Source: RGIG4140 sp045614025
GTDB lineage: Bacteria; Pseudomonadota; Alphaproteobacteria; CAAHEQ01; UBA3637
DNA: 64,000 bases
Assembly: GCA_045614025.1 (NCBI GenBank)
Contig: JAZLCE010000027.1
Location: 86,680-150,679, forward strand
Reading direction: 5' to 3'
The position numbers were made by a program, and so were the translations under genes. The notes beneath the pieces were generated by a model that saw nothing but the letters and a program-made list of their open reading frames with translations, was not told the DNA's origin and did no database searches. This document shows, piece after piece, positions 50,080-60,592 of the stretch (within the stretch, counting starts at the first letter, position 1; each line of letters opens with the position of its first letter).

Positions 50080-53000
50080 TTAAGAAACTGTTGTTTCTTT
50101 TTGTGCTTCTAAAATATCTTTATCCCTTTGGGCAGCTATTTTACGCAATCTTTGCATTTGAGCACCTGTACCAGCTGGGATTAATCGACCAACGATAACG
50201 TTTTCTTTCAATCCAGCAAGTTTATCTCTACGACCTGCTGTTGCAGCTTCTGTTAACACACGAGTTGTTTCTTGGAAGGAAGCAGCAGAGATAAATGAAC
50301 TTGTTTGCAAGCTGGCTTTTGTAATACCTAATAAGACTGGAGCAGCAACTGCTGGACGACCATTCATCTTAAGTGTCTTTTCATTTTCAGCTTGTAAAAT
50401 TTCTTTATCAACTTGTTCACCTGTTAATAATGTTGTATCACCAGCATCAATAACTTCAAGACGTTGCATCATTTGACGAACAATAACTTCAATATGTTTA
50501 TCATTGATTTTAACACCTTGTAAACGGTAAACAGCTTGAACTTCTTTAATCAAATAGTGAGCCAAAGCTTCAACACCCATTACGCGCAAAATATCATGTG
50601 GATCTAATGAACCTTCAACAATCATATCGCCTTTGCGAACAATATCACCTTCATGAACTGCGATTGAGCGTCCTTTTGGAATAAGGTATTCTCTTGTTGT
50701 TTCGCCATCTTCACCAACAATCATCACACGGCGTTTTGTTTTAAAGTCAACGCCATATTCAATGCGGCCATCAATTTCAGCAATAATAGCTGCATCTTTT
50801 GGACAACGAGCTTCAAAGAGTTCCGCAACACGAGGCAAACCACCTGTAATATCTCTTGTTTTCGTTGATTCACGAGGTAATCTAGCTAACACGTCACCAA
50901 TTTGAACTTTTTGACCATTTGAAACGCTAACAACAGCATCAACTGGCAAATAATAACGAGCTTCCATACCATTACCAAACTTAAAGATTTCACCTTTGTC
51001 ATCAAGTAAAACAAGATGTGGTTTGCGTTCAACTTTAGATGTTGCTGGTCTCATAACCACTTTAGATGTTAAACCTGTTGCATCATCAACAACTTCACGA
51101 ACTGTTTCACCTTCAACCAAATCTTCAAATCTAACTGTTCCAGATTTATCAACAATAATTGGCATTGTATATGGATCCCAGTCAGCAATACGTGAACCTT
51201 TTGTCACTTTATCTCCATTTTCAACCAACAAACGGGCGCCATATGGTAATTTGTGACGAGCTTTTTCACGATTGTTTGCATCCAACAATGAAACTTCGCA
51301 ATTTCTTGCCAACACAATTTTATCACCTTTTGAGTCAGTAATAATATTGCAGTTAGAAATACGAACTTTGGCATCAAATCCAACATCAATACTTGATTGT
51401 TCTGCACCACGTTGAGCAGCACCACCGATGTGGAATGTACGCATGGTGAGCTGTGTACCAGGTTCACCAATAGATTGAGCTGCAATAATACCAACAACTT
51501 CACCCAAGTTAACTGGAGTTCCGCGAGATAAATCGCGACCATAACAGCAAGCACAAATTCCATTTTCAGCTTCACAAGTTAAAACTGAACGAATGCGAAC
51601 TGATTCAACACCAACAGAGTCAATTTTTTCAACATCAACTTCGTCGATAAGTTTGTTTTTAGGAACAATAACTTCGCCTGTTTCTGGATTAATAATATCT
51701 TCAGCAGCAGTTCTACCTAAAATACGTTCACCAGTTGTTGCAATAACATCACCACCTTCAATAATTGGTTGAATTGTGATACCATTATCTGTTCCACAAT
51801 CATCCATTGTAATAATGGCATCTTGTGCAACGTCAACTAAACGACGTGTTAAGTAACCAGAGTTAGCTGTTTTCAAAGCAGTATCGGCCAAACCTTTACG
51901 AGCACCGTGAGTGGAGTTAAAGTATTCCATAACAGTCAAACCTTCTTTAAAGTTTGATGTAATTGGTGTTTCAATAATTTCACCTGATGGTTTTGCCATC
52001 AAACCACGCATACCAGCCAACTGTCTCATCTGAGCAGCACTACCACGAGCACCTGAGTGAGCCATCATGTAAACTGAGTTAACAGGTTTACCAACTTCTG
52101 TTTTAGAAATTTCTTTCATCATGGCATCAGCGATTGCATCTGTACATGAAGCCCAAGAGTCAACAACTTTGTTGTATTTTTCAAGGCGAGTAATCAAACC
52201 ATCTTGATATTGACGTTCATATTCAGCTGTTTTTTGTTTTGTTTCTTCTAACAATGTTTTCTTTTCAGCTGGAACAATCAAATCATCTTTACCAAATGAA
52301 ATACCAGATAATGCAGCTTGACGATAACCAAGACCCATTACACGGTCAGCAAAAATACATGTTTCTTTTTGACCGCAATAACGATAAACAGCATCAATAA
52401 TATCAGAAACTTCTTTTTTACGAATCAAGCGGTTCATTAAACTAAATGGAATTTTGCTGTTATCTGGCAAAATAGAGGCTAATTTAACACGACCTGGTGT
52501 TGTTTCAACAATACGTGTGCGTTTTTGGCCATCATCTTCCATAATTGTTAAACGAACTTTAATTTTTGCATGTAATGAAACTTGTTTTTCAAATAAAGCA
52601 TGTTCAATTTCTTGCGGATCTGCAAAAACCATGCCTTCGCCTTTTTCACCATCACGTTGCATTGAAAGATAATATAAGCCCAAAATAATATCTTGTGTTG
52701 GCACAATAATTGGTTTACCACTGGCTGGTGATAAAATATTATTTGTACTCATCATCAATACACGAGCTTCTAATTGCGCTTCTGTTGAAAGTGGAACGTG
52801 AACAGCCATTTGGTCACCGTCAAAGTCAGCGTTAAATGCTGTACAAACAAGTGGGTGTAATTGAATAGCTTTACCTTCAATTAAAACAGGTTCGAAAGCT
52901 TGAATACCTAAACGGTGCAATGTTGGAGCACGGTTCAATAATACAGGGTGTTCACGGATAACTTCTGATAAGATATCCCAAACTTCTGGTTTTTCTTTTT

Positions 53001-54207
53001 CAACCATTTTTTTAGCAGCTTTAATAGTTGAAGCTAAACCACGTTGTTCCAATTTTGAATAGATAAATGGTTTAAACAATTCTAATGCCATACGCTTTGG
53101 CAAACCGCATTGATGCAACATCAATTCTGGACCAACAGTAATAACAGAACGACCAGAATAGTCCACACGTTTACCAAGCAAGTTTTGACGGAAACGACCT
53201 TGTTTACCTTTTAACATATCAGCTAAAGATTTGAGTGGGCGTTTGTTAATACCTGCAACAGCTCTGCCTCTTCTACCGTTATCAAACAATGCATCAACAG
53301 CTTCTTGAAGCATACGTTTTTCATTGCGGATAATAATTTCAGGAGCACGCAATTCTAACAATCTTTTTAAGCGATTGTTTCTGTTAATAACACGGCGATA
53401 CAAATCATTTAAATCTGATGTTGCAAAACGACCACCATCTAATGGAACTAATGGACGTAATTCAGGTGGAATAACTGGTAAAACATCCAAAACCATCCAT
53501 TCAGGGCGAGAACCAGATTCTAAAAATGCTTCAACAAGTTTTAATTTTTTAACGATTTTTTTGCGTTTCATGTCACTTGTTGTGCCAATTAAATCTGCAC
53601 GTAAATTTGCAGCTTCTGCAGCTAAATCAATTTGAGAAAGCATTTCTTTAATTGCTTCAGCACCAATACCAACACGGAAAGAATCTTCACCGTATTCTTC
53701 TAAAGCTGCTTGATATTGTTCTTCGTTTAATAAATCATGCAATTTTAATGATGTTAAACCTGGTTCAATAACAATATATTTTTCAAAATATAAAACTGCT
53801 TCCAAATTTTTAAGCATCATATCAAGCAATGTACCGATACGACTTGGAAGAGATTTTAAAAACCAAATATGTGTAACTGGGCAAGCTAATTCAATATGCC
53901 CCATTCTTTCACGACGAACTTTTGAAAGAGTAACTTCAACACCGCACTTTTCGCAAGTAATACCGCGATATTTCATTCTTTTATATTTACCGCACAAACA
54001 TTCATAATCCTTCACAGGACCAAAAATTTTGGCGCAGAATAAACCATCTTTTTCTGGTTTAAATGTGCGATAGTTAATTGTTTCAGGGCGAGTTACTTCA
54101 CCAAAAGACCATGCTCTAATTTTTTCAGGTGATGCAATGGAAATACGGATATCATCAAAAGACTGTGGTGATGCAACTTGTCCAAAAGTAGAAATTAAAT
54201 CATTCAT
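50080..54207 (-). CDS. rpoC: RNA polymerase beta' subunit
   Basis: A 1375-residue beta' subunit, normal length for the class. The N-terminal zinc ribbon (CLCGKYKRMKYRGITCEKCG), the catalytic NADFDGDQMAVHVPL loop, the bridge helix/trigger-loop region (GEPGTQLTMRTFHIGGAA) and the second zinc site (CEAENGICACCYGRDLSRG) are all intact. It forms the active centre with beta. The gene is 59 bases after rpoB and ends the operon. Confidence 0.99.
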   Translation of the reverse strand: MNDLISTFGQVASPQSFDDIRISIASPEKIRAWSFGEVTRPETINYRTFKPEKDGLFCAKIFGPVKDYECLCGKYKRMKYRGITCEKCGVEVTLSKVRRERMGHIELACPVTHIWFLKSLPSRIGTLLDMMLKNLEAVLYFEKYIVIEPGLTSLKLHDLLNEEQYQAALEEYGEDSFRVGIGAEAIKEMLSQIDLAAEAANLRADLIGTTSDMKRKKIVKKLKLVEAFLESGSRPEWMVLDVLPVIPPELRPLVPLDGGRFATSDLNDLYRRVINRNNRLKRLLELRAPEIIIRNEKRMLQEAVDALFDNGRRGRAVAGINKRPLKSLADMLKGKQGRFRQNLLGKRVDYSGRSVITVGPELMLHQCGLPKRMALELFKPFIYSKLEQRGLASTIKAAKKMVEKEKPEVWDILSEVIREHPVLLNRAPTLHRLGIQAFEPVLIEGKAIQLHPLVCTAFNADFDGDQMAVHVPLSTEAQLEARVLMMSTNNILSPASGKPIIVPTQDIILGLYYLSMQRDGEKGEGMVFADPQEIEHALFEKQVSLHAKIKVRLTIMEDDGQKRTRIVETTPGRVKLASILPDNSKIPFSLMNRLIRKKEVSDIIDAVYRYCGQKETCIFADRVMGLGYRQAALSGISFGKDDLIVPAEKKTLLEETKQKTAEYERQYQDGLITRLEKYNKVVDSWASCTDAIADAMMKEISKTEVGKPVNSVYMMAHSGARGSAAQMRQLAGMRGLMAKPSGEIIETPITSNFKEGLTVMEYFNSTHGARKGLADTALKTANSGYLTRRLVDVAQDAIITMDDCGTDNGITIQPIIEGGDVIATTGERILGRTAAEDIINPETGEVIVPKNKLIDEVDVEKIDSVGVESVRIRSVLTCEAENGICACCYGRDLSRGTPVNLGEVVGIIAAQSIGEPGTQLTMRTFHIGGAAQRGAEQSSIDVGFDAKVRISNCNIITDSKGDKIVLARNCEVSLLDANNREKARHKLPYGARLLVENGDKVTKGSRIADWDPYTMPIIVDKSGTVRFEDLVEGETVREVVDDATGLTSKVVMRPATSKVERKPHLVLLDDKGEIFKFGNGMEARYYLPVDAVVSVSNGQKVQIGDVLARLPRESTKTRDITGGLPRVAELFEARCPKDAAIIAEIDGRIEYGVDFKTKRRVMIVGEDGETTREYLIPKGRSIAVHEGDIVRKGDMIVEGSLDPHDILRVMGVEALAHYLIKEVQAVYRLQGVKINDKHIEVIVRQMMQRLEVIDAGDTTLLTGEQVDKEILQAENEKTLKMNGRPAVAAPVLLGITKASLQTSSFISAASFQETTRVLTEAATAGRRDKLAGLKENVIVGRLIPAGTGAQMQRLRKIAAQRDKDILEAQKETTVS

Positions 54208-54266
54208 CTGTTTTACCTCTTTTATTTTATTGAGCGGGAAGAGGGTTAACCCCCTTCCCTATGAAA

Positions 54267-57200
54267 TTATTTATCGTTTTGGTTTAATTCAACATCCAAG
54301 CCTAAAGAACGCATTTCTTTAACGAGAACGTTAAATGATTCAGGAATACCTGCTTCAAAATTATTATCGCCTCTGATAATTGTTTCATAAGCCTTAATAC
54401 GACCAGAAACGTCATCAGATTTGATTGTAAGCATTTCTTGGAGAGTGTATGCAGCACCATAAGCTTCCAATGCCCACACTTCCATTTCACCAAATCTTTG
54501 ACCACCGAATTGGGCTTTACCACCAAGAGGTTGTTGTGTAACCAAGCTGTATGGCCCAATGGAACGAGCGTGAATCTTTTCATCAACCAAGTGGTGCAAT
54601 TTTAACATATACATGTAACCAATTGTAACCTTGCGATCAAATGGTTCACCTGTTAAACCATCGTATAAAGTAACTTGACCTGATGGATTTAATCCAGCCA
54701 TTGTTAACATATTGCTAATATCATCTTGATGAGCACCATCAAAAACTGGAGTTGCAATTGGAACACCCTTCTTGAGGTTTTCACTCATTAAGAGTAATGC
54801 TGTATCGTCCATTTGGTCGATCTTGTTGTTATATTCACGATCGCCATAAACTTCTTTTAATTTAGCGCGCAAATCTTCAACTTTTGCATGTTGAGCTTTT
54901 ACTTCATCAACAACTGCTCCGATTTGACGACCTAATTCGCGACAAGCATAACCCAAGTGTGTTTCTAAAATTTGACCCACGTTCATACGAGATGGCACAC
55001 CAAGTGGATTTAAAACGATATCCATTGGACGACCTTCTTCTGTGTATGGCATATCTTCGATTGGTAACACACGAGAGACCACACCTTTGTTTCCATGGCG
55101 TCCAGACATTTTATCACCTGGTTGTAATTTACGTTTTGTGGCAATAAAGACTTTAACTTTCTTCAATTCGCCAGCCATCATTTCATCACCACGTTGCAAT
55201 TTTTCGACACGGTTTTCGAATTTTTCTTGCAATTCTTTTTCAGCTTGATTGAGCGTTTCAATCAATTCTTCAATCTGTGTCATTGCTGTATCATCAGCAA
55301 TACTGATACGACGCAAGTTATAGTTTGCAACATCTTTCAAGTTTTCTTCTGTCAAAACCGCGCCTGATTTAAAGCCTTCAGCTTTAGCAACTTTTTGACC
55401 AATTAAAATTGCACGGATACGATCATAGAATGATTTTTGCAAAATTGCTTTTTCATCATCTCTATCTTTTGCTAAACGGCTAATTTCAGCTTGTTCAATT
55501 GCCAATGCGCGTTCGTCTTTTTCAATACCTCTACGAGTAAAGACGCGAACATCAATAACTGTTCCAAAAACTCCAGGAGGAACTCGTAAAGAAGAATCTC
55601 TAACATCAGCAGCTTTTTCACCAAAAATTGTGCGCAACAATTTTTCTTCTGGCGTCATAATTGTTTCGCCTTTTGGTGTTACTTTACCAACTAAGATATC
55701 GCCTGCTTTAACTTCTGCACCAATGTAAACAATACCTGTTTCATCAAGGTTCTTTAAGCCTTCTTCACCAACGTTTGGAATATCACGAGTGATTTCTTCT
55801 TGACCTAATTTTGTATCACGAGCAACAACTTCAAATTCTTCTAAGTGAATAGAAGTAAAGACATCATCACGAGCGATTCTTTCAGAAATCAAAATAGAGT
55901 CTTCATAGTTGTAACCATTCCATGGCATAAAGGCAACAAAAACGTTTCTTCCTAATGCCAATTCACCCAATTGTGTACAAGGACCATCAGCAATAATATC
56001 ACCTTTACGAACAATTTCACCTGTTTTAACAAGTGGTTGTTGTGTCATACATGTACCTTGGTTTGAACGTTGGAATTTTGCTAATGTGTAAATATCAACA
56101 CCAGCACTTGTTGTTGTTAATTCATCTGTTGCTTGAATAACAATACGAGAAGAATCAACTTGAGTTACAACACCAGAACGTTTTGCTGTAATAGCAGCTT
56201 TTGAATCTTTAGCAACAACAGCTTCCATTCCAGTTCCAACAAGTGGAGCTTCCACTTTTAATAATGGCACACCTTGTTTTTGCATGTTTGAACCCATCAA
56301 AGCACGGTTAGCGTCATCATTTTCTAAGAATGGAATAAGAGAAGCTGCAACAGAAACAACTTGTTTTGGTGAAACGTCAATCATATCGATTTCGCTTGGT
56401 TTTGCTTGCAAAACTTCACCCGCTCTACGAGCTGTAACAAATTCTTCTAAAAATTCACCTTTATCATTCAATTTAGCATTAGCTTGTGCAATTGTATATT
56501 TTGCTTCTTCCATTGCTGACAAATAAACAACATCAGATGAAACTTTACCATCAACAACTTTACGATATGGACTTTCAATAAATCCATATTTGTTAACTTT
56601 TGCATAGCTTGCCAAAGAGTTAATCAACCCGATATTTTGACCTTCAGGAGATTCAATTGGACAAATACGACCATAATGTGTTGGATGAACGTCACGAACT
56701 TCCATACCAGCTCTATCACGTGTTAAACCACCAGGACCTAATGCTGATAAACGACGTTTATGAGTAATTTCTGATAATGGGTTGTTTTGATCCATAAATT
56801 GAGATAATTGTGATGAAGCAAAGAACTCACGAACAGCAGCTGAAAGTGGTTTTGCATTAATCAAATCATATGGCATAACTGAATCGATTTCACTAGATGT
56901 CATACGTTCACGAATCATTCTTTCCATACGAAGTAAACCAAGACGATATTGGTTTTCCATCAATTCGCCAACAGAGCGAACACGACGGTTACCAAGGTTA
57001 TCGATATCATCAACTTGACCTTTGCCGTCTTTTAATTCAACAAGAGTTTTTAAAATTCTTAAAATATCATCTTTTCTTAAAACACGAACAGAATCTGGAA
57101 CTTCTTCAGTGTCAATTCCCAATCTTAAGTTCATTTTAACACGACCAACAGATGATAAATCATATCTTTCTAAATCAAAGAACATGCTACGGAATAAAGC

Positions 57201-58433
57201 ATCAGCTGTTTCAACAACTGGCAATTCACCTGGACGCATAATTTTGTAAATATCAATTAATGCTTCTTCACGTGTTGTATTTTTATCTGCAACTAATGTG
57301 TTGCGAATATATGGTCCAACATTTACATAATCAATGTGCAAAACAGGAATTTCTTTAATTTTAAGTTCATTAATTTTTGCAACATCATCTTCTGTGATTT
57401 CATCACCAGCTTCCATAACAACTTCACCAGTTTTTTCATCAACAAAATCAACAGCAACGAAACGACCATGCAATTCAGAAGCTGGAACAATATATTCTTC
57501 TAAACCTTCTCTTTGAAGTTTGTTTGCTTTACCTAAATTAAGTTTTTCGCCAGCTTTCATTAAAACTTCGCCAGTTTTAGCATCAATTAAATCGTGTGTT
57601 AATTTAACACCTTTCATTTGAGCAGGAACAAAAGCTGTTTTCCAACCTTTTTTATCTTTTTTAAATAATGTGGTTTCATAGAAATAATTTAAAATTTCTT
57701 CTTTACCCATACCGAATACTTCATCTGAAGAAAGTTCAACACCTTGAGCACGTTGAGCTTCTGTTTCAGCACTATCTAAAGCATAAAGAAGAGATGAAAC
57801 TGGTAATTTACGACGGCGGTCAATACGAACATATAATAAATCTTTTGCATCAAACTCAAAATCAATCCAAGAACCTCTGTATGGAATGATACGAGCAGCA
57901 AACAAATACTTTCCAGATGAATGTGTTTCACCATTATCATGATCAAAGAAAACACCAGGTGAACGATGCATTTGAGAAACAACAACACGTTCTGTACCAT
58001 TGACGATAAATGTTCCTTTTTCCGTCATTAATGGTAAATCACCCATGTAAACATCTTGTTCTTTGATGTCACGAATTGAACGAGCCCCAGTAACAGCATC
58101 AACATCCCAAACAACTAATCTTAATGTTGCACGAACAGGAGCTGAAAATGTTAAACTACGTTTTAAACATTCATCAACATCAAACTTAGGCGCATCTAAC
58201 TCATACTTGATAAACTCCAAATCTCCACGACCACCAAAATCATGAATTGGAAAAACTGATTTAAAAACTTCTTGCAAGCCCGTATTCGTTCTCTTATCAA
58301 CAGGAACACCCCATTGTAAAAATTCTTTATAAGAACTTGTTTGAACATCAATAAGATTTGGCATTTCAACAACAGCCTCAATCTTACCAAAATTCTTACG
58401 AACTCTTCTACGATTGATTTCGGATTTTATCAT
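54267..58433 (-). CDS. rpoB: RNA polymerase beta subunit
   Basis: A 1388-residue beta subunit, normal for Alphaproteobacteria. The rifampicin-pocket region is present (SSQLSQFMDQNNPLSEITHK, RRLSALGPGGLTRDRAGMEV), with wild-type-like residues at the usual resistance positions as far as I can tell. DKMSGRHGNKGVVSRVLPIE and RFGEMEVWALEAYGAAYTLQ mark the C-terminal half. A 288-base leader with strong hairpins separates it from rplL. Confidence 0.99.
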   Translation of the reverse strand: MIKSEINRRRVRKNFGKIEAVVEMPNLIDVQTSSYKEFLQWGVPVDKRTNTGLQEVFKSVFPIHDFGGRGDLEFIKYELDAPKFDVDECLKRSLTFSAPVRATLRLVVWDVDAVTGARSIRDIKEQDVYMGDLPLMTEKGTFIVNGTERVVVSQMHRSPGVFFDHDNGETHSSGKYLFAARIIPYRGSWIDFEFDAKDLLYVRIDRRRKLPVSSLLYALDSAETEAQRAQGVELSSDEVFGMGKEEILNYFYETTLFKKDKKGWKTAFVPAQMKGVKLTHDLIDAKTGEVLMKAGEKLNLGKANKLQREGLEEYIVPASELHGRFVAVDFVDEKTGEVVMEAGDEITEDDVAKINELKIKEIPVLHIDYVNVGPYIRNTLVADKNTTREEALIDIYKIMRPGELPVVETADALFRSMFFDLERYDLSSVGRVKMNLRLGIDTEEVPDSVRVLRKDDILRILKTLVELKDGKGQVDDIDNLGNRRVRSVGELMENQYRLGLLRMERMIRERMTSSEIDSVMPYDLINAKPLSAAVREFFASSQLSQFMDQNNPLSEITHKRRLSALGPGGLTRDRAGMEVRDVHPTHYGRICPIESPEGQNIGLINSLASYAKVNKYGFIESPYRKVVDGKVSSDVVYLSAMEEAKYTIAQANAKLNDKGEFLEEFVTARRAGEVLQAKPSEIDMIDVSPKQVVSVAASLIPFLENDDANRALMGSNMQKQGVPLLKVEAPLVGTGMEAVVAKDSKAAITAKRSGVVTQVDSSRIVIQATDELTTTSAGVDIYTLAKFQRSNQGTCMTQQPLVKTGEIVRKGDIIADGPCTQLGELALGRNVFVAFMPWNGYNYEDSILISERIARDDVFTSIHLEEFEVVARDTKLGQEEITRDIPNVGEEGLKNLDETGIVYIGAEVKAGDILVGKVTPKGETIMTPEEKLLRTIFGEKAADVRDSSLRVPPGVFGTVIDVRVFTRRGIEKDERALAIEQAEISRLAKDRDDEKAILQKSFYDRIRAILIGQKVAKAEGFKSGAVLTEENLKDVANYNLRRISIADDTAMTQIEELIETLNQAEKELQEKFENRVEKLQRGDEMMAGELKKVKVFIATKRKLQPGDKMSGRHGNKGVVSRVLPIEDMPYTEEGRPMDIVLNPLGVPSRMNVGQILETHLGYACRELGRQIGAVVDEVKAQHAKVEDLRAKLKEVYGDREYNNKIDQMDDTALLLMSENLKKGVPIATPVFDGAHQDDISNMLTMAGLNPSGQVTLYDGLTGEPFDRKVTIGYMYMLKLHHLVDEKIHARSIGPYSLVTQQPLGGKAQFGGQRFGEMEVWALEAYGAAYTLQEMLTIKSDDVSGRIKAYETIIRGDNNFEAGIPESFNVLVKEMRSLGLDVELNQNDK

Positions 58434-58498
58434 GTGTACTTTTCCCCATTATCTAATATAAACTTTCCGATTAACAGAATCGGAACCGATCTACTCAA

Positions 58499-58633
58499 GA
58501 CCTGTCCATTTTACAATCAAACCACAACCCATAAAATCAGAAAAAAGGCTCAGGCAATTCATCATATTGCCAGCCTCTTTAGTTATTGTTTTTATAAGTT
58601 TTTTTTCGTGTTTTTTCATAAAATTGACAGGTC
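58499..58633 (-). promoter_or_regulatory. rplL-rpoB intergenic long-range stem
   Basis: GACCTGTC (58499-58506) is complementary to GACAGGTC (58626-58633), and the flanking ATTTTA/TAAAAT extends the stem. It encloses the attenuator hairpin. In enterobacteria this gap holds an attenuator and an RNase III site; the same arrangement here is inference. Confidence 0.55.
58541..58577 (-). terminator. Attenuator hairpin between rplL and rpoB
   Basis: On the minus strand GGCT-GGCAAT pairs with ATTGCC-(TG)-AGCC, followed by six T. It would stop part of the transcripts coming from the ribosomal protein genes before rpoB. Confidence 0.7.
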
Positions 58634-58664
58634 CTAAGTTAATGCACGCCTTTTGACTTCAAGA

Positions 58665-58696
58665 GGGTCGACGCCGATTTTCATCTAGCGCGACCC
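58665..58696 (-). promoter_or_regulatory. Second hairpin in the rplL-rpoB gap
   Basis: GGGTCG..CGC pairs with GCG..CGACCC (one bulged base), just after the rplL stop; there is no T-run. It is probably an mRNA processing or stability element. Confidence 0.5.
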
Positions 58697-58721
58697 ACTT
58701 TTTGTCTGGTTAAAGTTTAAA

Positions 58722-59090
58722 TTATTTTAATTCAACTTTAGCACCGGCAGCTTCTAATTGCTTTTTGATTTTTTCAGCTTCGTCTTTAGAAACGCCTTTT
58801 TTGAGTTCTTTTGGAGCACCTTCAACTAAGTCTTTAGCTTCTTTCAAGCCTAAACCTGTGATTGTGCGAACTTCTTTAATAGCATTAATTTTGTTTGCAC
58901 CGCCATCAACCAAAATTACATCGAATTCTGTTTTTTCTTCAGCGGCAGCAGCACCAGCGCCAGCAGCAGCAACTGCAACAGGAGCAGCAGCTGAAACGCC
59001 CCATTTTTCTTCTAACATTTTTGATAATTCAGCAGCTTCCAAAATTGTTAAAGCTGATAATTCATCTACAATTTTATTCAAATCAGTCAT
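58722..59090 (-). CDS. rplL: 50S ribosomal protein L7/L12
   Basis: A 122-residue L7/L12. The start at 59090 (MTDLNKIVDELSALTILEA) has GGAG about 7 bases upstream; a codon at 59102 would add four residues. The Ala-rich hinge (VAVAAAGAGAAAAEEK) and the C-terminal domain (FDVILVDGGANKINAIKEVR, GLGLKEAKDLVEGAPKELK) are complete. It forms the ribosomal stalk on L10 and recruits the GTPase factors. Confidence 0.98.
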   Translation of the reverse strand: MTDLNKIVDELSALTILEAAELSKMLEEKWGVSAAAPVAVAAAGAGAAAAEEKTEFDVILVDGGANKINAIKEVRTITGLGLKEAKDLVEGAPKELKKGVSKDEAEKIKKQLEAAGAKVELK

Positions 59091-59161
59091 TTTATACTCC
59101 ATAAATATTTTTTAAAATGTGTTTCTACACATATTGAATTTGTTTAACAGGTTGACAGGAA

Positions 59162-59650
59162 TTAAGCAGCAGCTTCTTCTTTTTCTGAATAAGCTTTTGT
59201 AACCCGAGCCAATTGACCAGCAGGTGCCTGCAAAAGGCCAACCAATTTGCCGCGAAGTTCGTCCAAAGAAGGAAGAGATGCTAAAGATTCTACCATCTTA
59301 ACATCGATCTTTTCTCCGTTCATAACCCCACCGACAACTTCAAAGCGATCATTGTTTTTAGCCAATTTAACAACAGCTTTAGCAGCTGAGATTGGATCTT
59401 CAGAATATGCCAAAGCAGTTGGTCCGACCATTAAATCAGAGATTGCTTCACAGGGAGTTCCTGCCAGAGCCAATTTTGTCAAACGATTTTTTGTTACACG
59501 ATAGTTGGCACCGTCTGCACGAACGTTATTGCGCAATTCTGTTGTTTCTGCCATTGTAATACCTTTGTTTAAGGCAACAACAACGAGAGCAGCTTTGCTA
59601 AAAACGTCTTTCAATTCGGAAATCAACTGTTGTTTCTCTTCACGTTTCAC
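59162..59650 (-). CDS. rplJ: 50S ribosomal protein L10
   Basis: A 162-residue L10 starting with GTG at 59650, supported by GGAGA 8 bases before it. The conserved ALVVVALNKGITMAETTELR, YRVTKNRLTKLALAG and LVGPTALAYSEDP-type segments are visible. L10 anchors the L7/L12 stalk and, in known systems, represses its own mRNA by binding the leader. A 248-base leader with matching secondary structure lies upstream. Confidence 0.97.
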   Translation of the reverse strand: MKREEKQQLISELKDVFSKAALVVVALNKGITMAETTELRNNVRADGANYRVTKNRLTKLALAGTPCEAISDLMVGPTALAYSEDPISAAKAVVKLAKNNDRFEVVGGVMNGEKIDVKMVESLASLPSLDELRGKLVGLLQAPAGQLARVTKAYSEKEEAAA

Positions 59651-59708
59651 TTTCTTGTCTCCGTGTATTAAAAAATAAAAGTTTCCTTTTACTTTTTGTT
59701 TAAACCAA

Positions 59709-59890
59709 GAGTTTTTGAAATACCAAAAACTCCACTCTTATCCTGTCCAGAAACATTCCTCTTTTATTCCCAATGGAACAACTGATTTCGTTTTCTGTCT
59801 GTGCCGGTGAAATGCTTCTCTTTAATTTTATCCCGTGATAAAAACCGACAGTCTTGGACAGGTTTGTCGCCCCTCTTATCGAAGGGCGAC
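59709..59890 (-). promoter_or_regulatory. L10-leader-like structured region upstream of rplJ
   Basis: Within the 248-base gap between rplA and rplJ, three pairings are seen: GTCGCCC/GGGCGAC (59866-59890), CCTGTCCA/TGGACAGG (59742-59749 with 59855-59862) enclosing about 105 bases, and a 9-base-pair GAGTTTTTG/CAAAAACTC hairpin (59709-59732). The position matches the L10(L12) autoregulatory leader of other bacteria; the kink-turn consensus has not been verified. Confidence 0.6.
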
Positions 59891-59898
59891 TTTTTTAA

Positions 59899-60588
59899 TT
59901 ATGCAACACTTGTTACTGTAACTTTAACACCAACACCTTGTGTTGTGCTTAAAGCAACTTGTTTCAAGTATACACCTTTTGATGAAGCTGGTTTTAATGC
60001 AACCAAAGCTTTCACAAAAGCAGCAGCGTTTTCTTGAATTTTTTCAGCATCAAAACTGACTTTACCAATACCTGCATGAACAATACCGGCTGAATCAACG
60101 CGGAATTGAACTTGACCAGCTTTAGCTGCTTTAACAGCTTCTGTTACATCCATTGTAACAGTGCCGAGTTTTGGGTTTGGCATCAAGCCTTTTGGCCCTA
60201 AAATTTTTCCTAAACGACCAACAACACCCATCATATCTGGAGTTGCAATTAAACGTTGGAAATTGATTTTACCAGCCATAATATCTTGCATCAAATCTTC
60301 GTCACCAACAATATCAGCCCCAGCTTTTTTGGCTTCTTCAGCTTTTGGGCCTTTTGCGAAAACAGCAACAGATAATGTTTTACCTGTACCATTTGGCAAA
60401 GAAACAGCGCCTCTGATCATTTGATCAGATTGACGAGGATCAACACCTAAACTAACTGCAATATCAACTGTTTCATCAAATTTTGCTGTAGCATTTTCTT
60501 TGATGAGTTTAACAGCATCTTGAATATCATAGACTTTTGAAGTATCAACAGCTTCGTAAGTTTTTCTTAATCTTTTACCATATTTCAT
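59899..60588 (-). CDS. rplA: 50S ribosomal protein L1
   Basis: A 229-residue L1 with KYGKRLRKTYEAVDTSKVYD, the rRNA-binding region DETVDIAVSLGVDPRQSDQM and GKILGPKGLMPNPKLGTVTM. It forms the L1 stalk at the E site and in known cases represses the rplKA mRNA. It starts 4 bases after rplK. Confidence 0.98.
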   Translation of the reverse strand: MKYGKRLRKTYEAVDTSKVYDIQDAVKLIKENATAKFDETVDIAVSLGVDPRQSDQMIRGAVSLPNGTGKTLSVAVFAKGPKAEEAKKAGADIVGDEDLMQDIMAGKINFQRLIATPDMMGVVGRLGKILGPKGLMPNPKLGTVTMDVTEAVKAAKAGQVQFRVDSAGIVHAGIGKVSFDAEKIQENAAAFVKALVALKPASSKGVYLKQVALSTTQGVGVKVTVTSVA

Positions 60589-60592
60589 GCGC

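Noticed and set aside
54267..58433. Unusual insertions in RpoB
   Set aside because: The length and the extra segments around residues 290-370 agree with normal alphaproteobacterial beta subunits.
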